56,217 nt of DNA from CAYUEN01 sp964443745. GTDB lineage: Bacteria; Campylobacterota; Campylobacteria; Campylobacterales; QNZT01. Below the pieces are notes generated by a model. That model ran no database searches. It saw only the letters and a list, made by a program, of their open reading frames with translations, and was not told the DNA's origin. Below, one piece after another: positions 34,569 through 42,550 of the stretch. Made by a program: the position numbers and the translations under genes. Each line of letters starts with the position of its first letter. Position 1 is the first letter of the stretch. The stretch lies in NCBI GenBank assembly GCA_964443745.1, contig CAYUEN010000009.1, positions 1-56,217 of the forward strand. Reading direction: 5' to 3'.

Positions 34569-36400
34569 TTTGATTCCTGGTGGATCGTTTTGAGATAGCC
34601 GTTTTGTTCCATATAAAAGGCGATTCTGTCAAAAAGCGTCTCTTTGCTTTCCGTTATATCGGCCTGTTCGATCAGTTTTTTGATGCGTCGTGTGATATCG
34701 TTTGGATCGTAGTCCAAATCGTCCAGGATATCGATGATCGTCTGCGATTCGACCATATTGGACAATCGATACCCCTCTTCGTCTATGGTGACGGTCACTT
34801 CGGTCGGATGTGCGAAGAGATTGTGGCGCATTCCGAGAATCTCCTGATAAGCGCCCACCAGAAAGAATCCGAGAAAATAGTCTTCGTTGTCGACATCGAG
34901 GCTGTGAAGAAAGAGGGGATTTTTCAAACTGAAGTCGATCTCGCCGTCGCTATCGCAAGTAATATCCCAAAGACTTGCGGAGCGTGTCGGTTTTTCGTCG
35001 AGTTTCGAAAGCGGCATGATCGGAAAATTCTGCCCCAGTCCCCAAAAATCGGGAAGGCTTTGGAAGATGGAGAAGTTGATCAGATATTTTTCCTGGATGC
35101 CTTCTTGAATATGCATAATCTCCTTGAGATTCTTCTCCTTGAGTAGATAGGTCGCTTTTTTGATGATCAGATGCACCAGCACTTCGGCGTTGGAGCGGTC
35201 GATCAGATCGATATACCCCAGATCGAAAAGAGTCAGGAGGGAGTTGAGGTGGTCGATGGCGTCATGCAGATACTCCAGAGCGTTGGTGAGATTGATATGC
35301 TGGTAGAGTTCGTTCAATTCGTCTATCAGCGGGGGATTGGATGTTTTGAGAGAGAGGGAACTGTGGTGATACTCTTCGGAGAATAGTTCGAAAACCGGAG
35401 CGACGAGTACGGCATGACTGGCGGCGATGAAACGTCCCGCCTCGATCATGATGTTTGGTTCCTTGACTTTTTTGTCTTTTGCGATCGTCTGGAGCATAAA
35501 GACGATATCGTTGGCGTACTCCCGCAGAGAGTAGTTGCGTTGGTGCATATCGCTGTTTTGGGAGTATTCGACCGCGAGTCCGCCTCCAAGATTGATCGTC
35601 TGCAGATGGGTCGCTCCGATCTTGATCAGTTCGGCGTAGAGATTCCCCACCTCTCTGAGCGCTTTTTTGAGCGGCCCGATATCGGAAATCTGCGATCCGA
35701 TATGAAAGTGGATCATCGTGAACCGCTCGAGTAGATCGTGCTCTTTGAGGAGCTTCAAAGCGGTGATCAGTTCAGTGGAGGAGAGTCCGAATTTCGAATT
35801 GATCCCCCCGCTTTTGGCCCACAATCCTACGCCCAGACTGTGAAGCCGCACGCGAAGACCGATGCTCGGAAGCGGCCCCTTCTCCTCTTTGGCGACCTGG
35901 ATGATCGCCTCGAGCTCGTTGATGCCTTCGATCGTGAGGGTGATGTCGTGTCCGAGTTTCGCCGCGAGAAATCCCATCGTGATCATCTCTTTGTCTTTGA
36001 AGCCGTTGACCGTCATCGGGGCTTTTGTATCGGCATAGGCCATCGCGATCAGAAGCTCCGCCTTCGAGCCGGCCTCCAGCCCGTAGTGCCACGGGGCACC
36101 CGCTTCCAAGAGGGCTTTGACGAAATGGGGATACTGGTTGACCTTCAGCGGAAAAACCGCCCGGAAAGCACCGTGGTAGGAGAGTTCTTTCGAAGCACGT
36201 GCGAAATGGGTATAGATCTCTCTGATCTGTTTTTCGATCAGATGAGGAAATCGTAACAGCAATGGTCCTCTGTGGCCTTCGGACCTGATTTGTTGCACGA
36301 TTTCGTAGAGGGAAGGACGGCTTTTGTAGTTGATACATACCTTATCATGGTGAATGATGAAATTTTCATCCCCCCAGATATCGATACCGTATTGTTGCAT
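34565..36400 (-). CDS. speA: Biosynthetic arginine decarboxylase
   Basis: A 611-aa PLP enzyme of the alanine-racemase fold that makes agmatine from arginine, the entry to putrescine/spermidine. The PLP Lys is in FPLKVNQYPHFV near residue 90, with HFHIGSQISDIGP near 243 and NLGGGLAVEYS near 287. It is a little shorter than E. coli SpeA (658 aa), as in Campylobacterota. It lies 3 bases after hisS. Confidence 0.94.
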   Translation of the reverse strand: MQQYGIDIWGDENFIIHHDKVCINYKSRPSLYEIVQQIRSEGHRGPLLLRFPHLIEKQIREIYTHFARASKELSYHGAFRAVFPLKVNQYPHFVKALLEAGAPWHYGLEAGSKAELLIAMAYADTKAPMTVNGFKDKEMITMGFLAAKLGHDITLTIEGINELEAIIQVAKEEKGPLPSIGLRVRLHSLGVGLWAKSGGINSKFGLSSTELITALKLLKEHDLLERFTMIHFHIGSQISDIGPLKKALREVGNLYAELIKIGATHLQTINLGGGLAVEYSQNSDMHQRNYSLREYANDIVFMLQTIAKDKKVKEPNIMIEAGRFIAASHAVLVAPVFELFSEEYHHSSLSLKTSNPPLIDELNELYQHINLTNALEYLHDAIDHLNSLLTLFDLGYIDLIDRSNAEVLVHLIIKKATYLLKEKNLKEIMHIQEGIQEKYLINFSIFQSLPDFWGLGQNFPIMPLSKLDEKPTRSASLWDITCDSDGEIDFSLKNPLFLHSLDVDNEDYFLGFFLVGAYQEILGMRHNLFAHPTEVTVTIDEEGYRLSNMVESQTIIDILDDLDYDPNDITRRIKKLIEQADITESKETLFDRIAFYMEQNGYLKTIHQESK

Positions 36401-36403
36401 CGC

Positions 36404-37609
36404 CTATCCTGCCGAGCGGATCTCTTCGCGTTTTTGCAGCAGATCCTTGACCCATATCGTGTTGTTCGCAAGCTCCTCTTCTCCGATGATCACGCAGTAG
36501 CGTGCGGCCGCTTTGTCGGCCGCTTTGAGATGCGCCTTGAGGCTTTTGGCTTGATAGGAAATCGTGACCCGATCGCTTTGGCGCTCTTTTTGGGCGCGCG
36601 CGAAAAGAGTGGGAATGGCCTCTTCGCAGAGTGCCCCGAAGTAGTATCCCTCCCGCTCCTTTGAAGGGAGCGTGATCATCTCCAGGATACGCTCCACACC
36701 GATCGCGAAACCGATTGCGGGAGTGGGTCTGCCGCCCAGAAATTCGACCAGCCTGTCGTATCGCCCCCCTCCGGCTACCGCGTTTTGCGCACCGAGCGAT
36801 TCGGAAACGAACTCGAACGCGGTTCGGTTGTAGTAATCCAACCCCCGTACGAGATTGGGATCGATTTCGTAGGGAACGCCGAGGTGTTCGAGCGTCTTTG
36901 TCAGATCCGAAAAGTGACGATCACACGCCAGGCACAACGCTTCACCGAGCCTGGGTGCCGGTTCCAACAGCTGTTGGCAAGCCGGATTTTTGCAATCGAA
37001 AACACGGATCGGATTGGTCGCTTTGCGTCGAACGCAATCTTCACAGAGGCCGTCTTCGATATCTCCCAGAAAGCGTACGAGCTCTTCGCGAAAAGGGGGT
37101 AGACACTCGTGGCATCCGAGCGAATTGAGTTTGAGCGTATAGGAGATGGAGAAAAAATCGAGAATCTCCTTGAGCATCAGAATGATATTCGCATCTTCGT
37201 AGAAACTCTCCTCTCCGAAACTCTCTACGCCAAACTGCCGAAATTGCCTCAGACGCCCCTTCTGCGGTCTTTCGTAACGGAACATCGGACCGTAGTAGAA
37301 AAAGCGGTTCACACCGCCCAGACGGTCGCGTTTGTGTTCGATGAAACTCCTGACCACACCCGCCGTCCCCTCTGGGCGGAGGCAGACGTCGTTGCCTCCT
37401 TTGTCGACGAACTGGTACATCTCCTTGCCGACGATATCGCTGCTCTCCCCGACGCTTCGCTTGAAAAGCGCGGTCTCTTCGAGCAGAGGGGTTTCGATAT
37501 ATTCGTAGCCGTATTTTCTGACGATCGCGATCGTTCGTTCCAGAAAATAGAGATATTTCTCGCTTTCGGGTGGTAGGCTGTCTTTCATACCGCGCAATGC
37601 TTTGATCAT
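36404..37609 (-). CDS. hisS: Histidyl-tRNA synthetase
   Basis: A 401-aa class II synthetase. Motif 2 lies at FYYGPMFRYERPQKGRLRQF near residue 104; the histidine-binding loop LVRGLDYYNRTAFEF is near residue 258. An extra Cys-rich segment is present (CEDC near 187, then CKNPAC and CLAC), a probable metal site found in many HisRS. Start overlaps with tmk by 4 bases on this strand. Confidence 0.96.
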   Translation of the reverse strand: MIKALRGMKDSLPPESEKYLYFLERTIAIVRKYGYEYIETPLLEETALFKRSVGESSDIVGKEMYQFVDKGGNDVCLRPEGTAGVVRSFIEHKRDRLGGVNRFFYYGPMFRYERPQKGRLRQFRQFGVESFGEESFYEDANIILMLKEILDFFSISYTLKLNSLGCHECLPPFREELVRFLGDIEDGLCEDCVRRKATNPIRVFDCKNPACQQLLEPAPRLGEALCLACDRHFSDLTKTLEHLGVPYEIDPNLVRGLDYYNRTAFEFVSESLGAQNAVAGGGRYDRLVEFLGGRPTPAIGFAIGVERILEMITLPSKEREGYYFGALCEEAIPTLFARAQKERQSDRVTISYQAKSLKAHLKAADKAAARYCVIIGEEELANNTIWVKDLLQKREEIRSAG

Positions 37610-38184
37610 GAATGTAGTCCTTTGACGATGTTTTGATGAATCGCTTCGATCGAATCGGAGGCGTCGATATAGTGGCAGGGGAGATCCAGTTTTTTGACGA
37701 TTCGCTCCATATTTTTTTGTACCTGTAGTAGATACTCGATTCCTCTTTTTTCGATCGTATCCTCCTCTTTTGCATCCATCCGCGCCCGAATCGTCTCCGC
37801 CGTGGTGAGAAAAAGGAAAATCCGATCCGGTAGATGGCCATCCAGTGCGAAGAGATTCTGCTCGATTAGAAAAGATTCGTCCAGATCCGGATGGTTCGCC
37901 ATCGCATAGGCGATACCGGAAATAAATCCTCTATCCGAGAAAATCAGCTTCCCTCTGTTGGGGGCGATCACCTCCCGTATGTGCTCGGCTCTGTCGGCCA
38001 GAAAGAGGAAGAGTTCGCTTTTGAAACTTTTCACCCCTCGATGCAGGATGATTTCGCGCAGTCGCGTTCCCAGCGGCGTACCTCCGGGTTCTCTGGTGAC
38101 GATAGCGTCGGGATAGCGCTTTTTCAAAAGGGCGATCTGTGTCGTTTTGCCCGAGGTGTCGATACCTTCAAACAGACAATACAT
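37606..38184 (-). CDS. tmk: Thymidylate kinase
   Basis: A 192-aa dTMP kinase. The P-loop is EGIDTSGKTTQ near the N-terminus, with TREPGGTPLGTRLRE and DRAEHIREVI following. I chose ATG 38184 (MYCLFEGID), as the P-loop should lie at about residue 6-14; longer in-frame starts would add residues overlapping coaD. It overlaps coaD by 17 bases and hisS by 4. Confidence 0.94.
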   Translation of the reverse strand: MYCLFEGIDTSGKTTQIALLKKRYPDAIVTREPGGTPLGTRLREIILHRGVKSFKSELFLFLADRAEHIREVIAPNRGKLIFSDRGFISGIAYAMANHPDLDESFLIEQNLFALDGHLPDRIFLFLTTAETIRARMDAKEEDTIEKRGIEYLLQVQKNMERIVKKLDLPCHYIDASDSIEAIHQNIVKGLHS

Positions 38185-38665
38185 CGCTGTCTCCATAGAG
38201 AAAGGGGAGAATCGATTCCGAAACCAGATGGGAGACATCGCCATGATGTTTCAAGATCGCCCGCACTACCGAAGAGCTGATGAATGCGTTTTTCAGACTC
38301 GGCATCAGATAGATCGTCTCGATTTCCGGATCGAGCGAAGCGTTGGCGTATCCCATTTGCAGTTCGTATTCGAAATCGCTCACCGCGCGCAACCCCCGTA
38401 TGACGATCTGGGTCTTCTCCTTGTGTGCCAGATCGACCAAGAGCGTATCGAACGTGACCACTTCGATGCGACATTCGGTGATCGTCTCGGTCGCCGCACG
38501 GACCATTCTGGCTCTCTCTTCGAGTCCGAACATCGGATTCTTTTCGTAGGATGCGGCGATCGCGACCGTGACGGTTTCGAAAATTTTGCCGGCCCGACGG
38601 ATGATGTCGAGATGGCCGTTTGTGATGGGGTCGAACGTACCCGGGTAGAGTGCTTTGTGTTGCAT
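38168..38665 (-). CDS. coaD: Phosphopantetheine adenylyltransferase
   Basis: A 165-aa enzyme of coenzyme A synthesis. The nucleotidyltransferase motif YPGTFDPITNGHLDII is at the start and the second, SLKNAFISSSVVRAIL, is near residue 127 (ISSS variant of ISSTxVR). ATG 38665 overlaps the ubiX stop by one base (TAATG), so it is preferred over the ATG 12 bases upstream. Confidence 0.95.
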   Translation of the reverse strand: MQHKALYPGTFDPITNGHLDIIRRAGKIFETVTVAIAASYEKNPMFGLEERARMVRAATETITECRIEVVTFDTLLVDLAHKEKTQIVIRGLRAVSDFEYELQMGYANASLDPEIETIYLMPSLKNAFISSSVVRAILKHHGDVSHLVSESILPFLYGDSDVLSV

Positions 38666-39186
38666 TATCCCTCCCATCTTCGATAGAGTTCATGCTCGAT
38701 TTGCAACAGATCGAACCATTTCCCGATCAGAAAATCCTCCATCTGTTCCAGATTTTTCGGTTCGCTGTAATACCCCAGAACCGGAGGTGCGATAATGACA
38801 CCTTGTTGGGAGAGTTTGAGCATATTTTCCAACGCGATGGAGGAGTAGGGCATCTCACGGGGGGCGAGAATCAGCTTCTTTCGCTCTTTGAGCATCACGG
38901 CCGCCGCACGTGTGGTGAGATTGTCGCCGATGCCCACAGCGATTTTCGCCAATGTATTCATGCTACACGGAAGAATCAGCATCGCATCGGCGCTAAAAGA
39001 ACCAGAAGCGATAGGTGCGGCGATATCGTCGTTTCGAAAGGGAGTCAGACCTTCCTCTTTCTCTCTTACGAGATTGGCGTTTTCCGAAAAGACAACATAG
39101 GGGTCCACCGTATTCGGCAGGGCATCTATCAATCGTTCTGTCAATCTCACACCGCTTGCGCCGGTTGCCGCGACTATCAACTTCAC
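38665..39186 (-). CDS. ubiX: Flavin prenyltransferase
   Basis: A 173-aa enzyme that makes prenylated FMN, the cofactor of UbiD-type decarboxylases. It starts MKLIVAATGASGVRL and contains LILPCSMNTLAKIAVGIGDNL and LAPREMPYSSI, the standard UbiX blocks. Its start overlaps flgA by 4 bases. In Campylobacterota the partner UbiD/MqnL-type decarboxylase acts in menaquinone synthesis. Confidence 0.94.
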   Translation of the reverse strand: MKLIVAATGASGVRLTERLIDALPNTVDPYVVFSENANLVREKEEGLTPFRNDDIAAPIASGSFSADAMLILPCSMNTLAKIAVGIGDNLTTRAAAVMLKERKKLILAPREMPYSSIALENMLKLSQQGVIIAPPVLGYYSEPKNLEQMEDFLIGKWFDLLQIEHELYRRWEG

Positions 39187-39857
39187 TCGACTACCTCCAC
39201 CTCTCCCTTTGCCGTAACCCGGGCTTTTAAGAGGGTATTATACCCTTTTTTTATTTTGATATTGTCACCGATCTTTCCGTTTTGCAGTGCTTTTGCGCGG
39301 AAAGTGATTCTCAATCCTCCCTCTTGCAAAGATGCGGTTACAGTATCGTTGCGGTTGACGGCGAAATCGCATTTAAGATCGGAGCGGTTGAGAATCTTTC
39401 CGGATTTGACGGTGTGTTTGAGACGATAGGTTCCCAATACGGAGGCGTCGATTGGATCCTTGTAGAGATAGGTGAAAGGAATCCGTGTCGCTAGGAGCAT
39501 CTCTTTGGTGAGCAGGGTGTCGGCCGGAATATTTCTGGCCGCTTTGTAGACAGGTATCGTCGCCGTGAGGGTATAACTTCCGTAGAGTTTTCTAAGGCGC
39601 TTTTTATAACGTACGACGAGGGTGAAATTTCCTTTTGCACGTTTGAGTGCCGCTTTGGTGAGTGTCACATCTTCGAATGAGATAGAGGATTCTTTTGGAA
39701 GAGGGCTCAGCAGCTTCAGAGAAATCTTTTCGATATGCATAGTGGGGTAGGTGGTGAGAAACGCTTTTTCGATTCGCTGCTCGATTGTGGAAGAGAAAGG
39801 GATGGATTGGGCGGTGAGTGTCAAAAAAGAGAGGAGAAGCAGTAGGATTTTTTTCAC
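39183..39857 (-). CDS. flgA: Flagellar P-ring chaperone FlgA
   Basis: A 224-aa periplasmic protein needed to assemble the P ring around the flagellar rod. GTG 39857 opens a signal peptide (MKKILLLLLSFLTLTAQS). The C-terminal SAF domain is visible: ARNIPADTLLTKEMLL, VKSGKILNRSDL, then GGLRITFRAKALQNGKIGD, where GxxxxxxxxALxxGxxGD is the FlgA pattern. It is the first gene of the flgA-ubiX-coaD-tmk-hisS-speA-cysE run, matching the HP1477-HP1474 order in Helicobacter. Confidence 0.9.
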   Translation of the reverse strand: MKKILLLLLSFLTLTAQSIPFSSTIEQRIEKAFLTTYPTMHIEKISLKLLSPLPKESSISFEDVTLTKAALKRAKGNFTLVVRYKKRLRKLYGSYTLTATIPVYKAARNIPADTLLTKEMLLATRIPFTYLYKDPIDASVLGTYRLKHTVKSGKILNRSDLKCDFAVNRNDTVTASLQEGGLRITFRAKALQNGKIGDNIKIKKGYNTLLKARVTAKGEVEVVE

Positions 39858-39927
39858 CGTAATCGACTCTTTGGATTGGATTTGATGGAGTTGGCGCAGC
39901 AAAAAGTGTACCGAAAACGAGACCGGA

Positions 39928-40002
<75 letters not shown>

Positions 40003-40074
40003 AGATTTGGAAGTAGATTTTAACATAGCGATTCTGAAATGTCAAGAAGAGAGGAGGTCATACCCCTCTCCTTA

Positions 40075-41307
40075 TCAGTCCGTTATTTTTTTGATAAAGG
40101 CCCCTTTGTCTATTTTTCTGAGTTTCGGCAAATCTGTTTTCGCCTCTTTGCGAGAGCGGTAGGGACCTACCAGCAACAGCTCGACCGGTTTGCCTTTGAG
40201 TGTCGTCTTTTTGATACGGTAGGGAAGGCCCGCATCGGTAATCTGATGCAAATAGTGTTTGCAATCGTTTTGTAAATGGGTTTTGAAGGCGGCGGCCACC
40301 TGGATATAGTAGGCGGATCGGTGTAGTGGCGCTGCGACCGCCCTCTCTTTTTCATCCATTTTCGGTACCTCTACGACGGTCACGGTAGGAGCGGGTGGCA
40401 AAGCCGGCTCGATTTTCGTTTTCGAAAGGTGTTCGATCACCGTCGGTTCCCGCTTCACAGCCTTCGCACCGCCAAAATAGAGTCCCAGACCCAGCATCGC
40501 GCTGATATCGAGATCTCCGTCGTCGAATTTTTTGATCGCTTTGGCTTCGGAGACCAGTGCGAATCTATCGGAAACTTTGTATTTGAGACCACCACCGGCA
40601 TTGAAAAATCCGCCCGAGTCGTATCCCGCTCTTTTGGTGTTGACTTGTTCGTAACCAAAACCTGCGAATACGAAGGGAATCAGCCTGGAACCGTTGTGAA
40701 TCTCATGCAATCCGTTGATATAGTATCGCTCGATATCGGTTTTTTCGGTGAAATGATTTTGAACAACCGCCGTAGGAGGTGTGATCTCACCCGTCTCTCC
40801 CGTATCGTTTTCACCATTTCCGCTCGTTTCTCCTGTCTGCCCGCCGTTTTCCACTGCGTTGTCCGTCTCTTCCGGCCGGTTTTCATTTTCTCCGTTTTGT
40901 GTCGTATTGTGCCCGTTCTGTTCGTCTGAACCTTCGTCGATTATGCCGGATCCGTTTTGGGGCTGCTCTTCATCCGGGTTGTCTTGATAATTTTCCTGCG
41001 AGGGCTCATACCCCGGTTTGGGTGGACAGGGAGGGCAGGTGGGAACACATACGGTGCATCTTGGATCTTTCGGATCCGGTTGTGGCGAGATTTTGTATTT
41101 GACATTGTTGATATGGTCGTATCCTATCTGGATCGCATTGCTTTCCGATATGAAAGTATTCAGACGGATTCCCAATCCCGGTGCATCTTCCAGTATCGAA
41201 TCGTTGTCACTGTAGTTTTTTCCCGCCATACCTTCCACCTCGAACTGGTAAGCGACCAGTTGCAGTGAACAGGTAAGCAGCAGGCTCAATGCCACACTCT
41301 TTTTCAT
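40075..41307 (-). CDS. Outer-membrane barrel with acidic low-complexity insert and C-terminal SPOR domain
   Basis: A 410-aa protein. After a signal peptide (residues 1-19, cleavage near LVAY) come strands such as GLGIRLNTFISESNAIQIGYDHI, then from about residue 75 to 180 a Pro/Cys-rich segment (CTVCVPTCPPCPP) and a long stretch rich in Asn, Gly, Glu and Asp. Barrel-like strands resume (FVFAGFGYEQV, LGLGLYFGG), and the C-terminal ~80 residues form a SPOR domain (YYIQVAAAF...LLVGPYRSRKEA), which binds denuded peptidoglycan glycan. This suggests a barrel anchored to the wall with a large surface loop. ATG 41307 has AGGAGAG upstream. Confidence 0.75.
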   Translation of the reverse strand: MKKSVALSLLLTCSLQLVAYQFEVEGMAGKNYSDNDSILEDAPGLGIRLNTFISESNAIQIGYDHINNVKYKISPQPDPKDPRCTVCVPTCPPCPPKPGYEPSQENYQDNPDEEQPQNGSGIIDEGSDEQNGHNTTQNGENENRPEETDNAVENGGQTGETSGNGENDTGETGEITPPTAVVQNHFTEKTDIERYYINGLHEIHNGSRLIPFVFAGFGYEQVNTKRAGYDSGGFFNAGGGLKYKVSDRFALVSEAKAIKKFDDGDLDISAMLGLGLYFGGAKAVKREPTVIEHLSKTKIEPALPPAPTVTVVEVPKMDEKERAVAAPLHRSAYYIQVAAAFKTHLQNDCKHYLHQITDAGLPYRIKKTTLKGKPVELLLVGPYRSRKEAKTDLPKLRKIDKGAFIKKITD

Positions 41308-41350
41308 TTCTCTCTCCTCTTTGGACAATAATAGTTGCCTGAATTTCATT

Positions 41351-41356
41351 TATAAT
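41351..41356 (+). promoter_or_regulatory. -10 box heading into the 41386-41685 pseudogene
   Basis: TATAAT on the plus strand, about 30 bases upstream of ATG 41386. No good -35 at the standard spacing. Confidence 0.35.
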
Positions 41357-41385
41357 AACATAAACATTACTTTAAGCCCGAAAAG

Positions 41386-41685
41386 ATGAATTTAAATTTA
41401 ACTATCTCAACCAAAAAGATGGGACTGTTACCAAAATAAACAGAAGCGTGGAGAGGAAGAAAAAAGAGTGAAATATCTTTAAAAAGAGGAGAAATCAGGA
41501 TCGATGACGAAGAAGTCGTACGAGAGGCAACTTACGTCCCCATAAAGGTAAAATTGATAAAATAAGTCTATCCTTTTCCGCTCGAAACCGAAGAGGATAC
41601 CTATTGTCTTCTATGCGATGGATCAATTATGTTTTCCAGCGATAGACGATCCGACGAAAATGGTAGAGCGTATCTGGAAGCATAG
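41386..41685 (+). pseudogene. Possible decayed 100-codon gene with two in-frame TAA codons
   Basis: One frame from ATG 41386 to TAG 41683 gives protein-like text broken by TAA at 41437 and 41563: a basic first part (MNLNLTISTKKMGLLPK), a middle with GEIRIDDEEVVREATYVP, and a last part with PLETEEDTYCLLCDG. Both stops could arise from CAA by one transition. A -10 box precedes it and a perfect 11-bp hairpin (41697-41731) follows. No family is recognised, no good SD is present, and chance cannot be excluded over such a short length. The remaining gap, 41732-41875, holds two hairpins and the queC leader. Confidence 0.35.
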
Positions 41686-41696
41686 GAGATAAAAGC

Positions 41697-41731
41697 GGGA
41701 AGATGTTAAAGGAGGCGAAAAACATCTTCCC
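41697..41731 (+). terminator. Hairpin, probable terminator of the decayed unit
   Basis: GGGAAGATGTT pairs perfectly with AACATCTTCCC (11 bp) around a 13-base loop and is followed by TTTAGGTTGTGTTT. It begins 11 bases after the TAG at 41685. Confidence 0.5.
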
Positions 41732-41767
41732 TTTAGGTTGTGTTTATGACTTTCTGGCAATGTCAAA

Positions 41768-41833
41768 CGTTGTTATCTCTAACAACGCGAGAATCATAAC
41801 GAATTAGGACTAAAATTATCCTATTAATTTTAG
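41768..41833 (+). promoter_or_regulatory. Two stem-loops in the queC leader
   Basis: CGTTGTTA-TCTC-TAACAACG (41768-41787, 8 bp perfect) and CTAAAATTA-TCCTAT-TAATTTTAG (41810-41833, 9 bp perfect) lie 42-108 bases before queC in A/T-rich DNA. The preQ1 riboswitch consensus is not evident. They may be terminators of something upstream, or leader structure. Confidence 0.35.
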
Positions 41834-41875
41834 ATTAATTATCTCGATTAAATATTAATTAAGAAAAGGTTCTTT

Positions 41876-42547
41876 GTGAAAAAAGCCGTCTGTATTATCA
41901 GTGGAGGGATGGATAGCGCTCTTAGCGCCTATATCGCGAAAAAAGAGGAGGGTTACGATATCATCGCCGTCCACTACAACTACGGTCAGAAAACCGAAAA
42001 AAAAGAGCTCGAAGCCTTCAAAAAAATTTCAAAGAGTCTCGATTCCTTAAAAGAGTATATTCTCGATCTGCATTTTATCAAAGAGATCGGAGGCTCCGCG
42101 TTGACCGACGAAACGATCGCCGTTCCCAAAGAGGGGATCGCTCCGGGAATTCCCGTCACATACGTTCCGTTTCGAAACGGAATCTTTCTCTCGGTGGCGG
42201 CGGCGATCGCCGAAAAAGAGGGGGCGGAGGCGATCTTCATCGGTGTGGTCGAAGAGGATAGCAGCGGCTATCCCGACTGCAGGGAGGCGTTTATCCGCAA
42301 ACTCGAAGCGGCGATCGAAGCGGGTACGAAACCGCAGACGCATATTAGACTCAAAACGCCGCTCGTGCACCTGAAAAAGGAGCAGATCGTCCGCGAAGCG
42401 CACCGTATCGGCGTTCCGCTGGAATCGACCTGGAGTTGTTACGAGCGGGAAGATTTCGCGTGCGGAGAGTGCGACAGTTGCCGCTTGCGTCTGAAGGGGT
42501 TTGGAATCGCAGGCATAGAGGATAAAATCCCCTATCTGAAGCGATAA
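41876..42547 (+). CDS. queC: 7-cyano-7-deazaguanine synthase
   Basis: A 223-aa ATP-dependent enzyme that turns carboxy-deazaguanine into preQ0 in queuosine synthesis. The PP-loop SGGMDSALSAYIA is at the N-terminus; PFRNGIFLSVAAAIAE is near residue 99; and a zinc-type cluster SCYEREDFACGECDSCRLR lies near residue 190. GTG 41876 follows AAAGG about 7 bases upstream. It is convergent with the TRAP binding-protein gene, 3 bases apart. Confidence 0.95.
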   Translation: MKKAVCIISGGMDSALSAYIAKKEEGYDIIAVHYNYGQKTEKKELEAFKKISKSLDSLKEYILDLHFIKEIGGSALTDETIAVPKEGIAPGIPVTYVPFRNGIFLSVAAAIAEKEGAEAIFIGVVEEDSSGYPDCREAFIRKLEAAIEAGTKPQTHIRLKTPLVHLKKEQIVREAHRIGVPLESTWSCYEREDFACGECDSCRLRLKGFGIAGIEDKIPYLKR

Positions 42548-42550
42548 GCT

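Noticed and set aside
41708..41875. preQ1 riboswitch ahead of queC
   Set aside because: The leader has stem-loops, but not the C-rich loop plus A-rich tail of preQ1-I nor a preQ1-II layout that I could fit.
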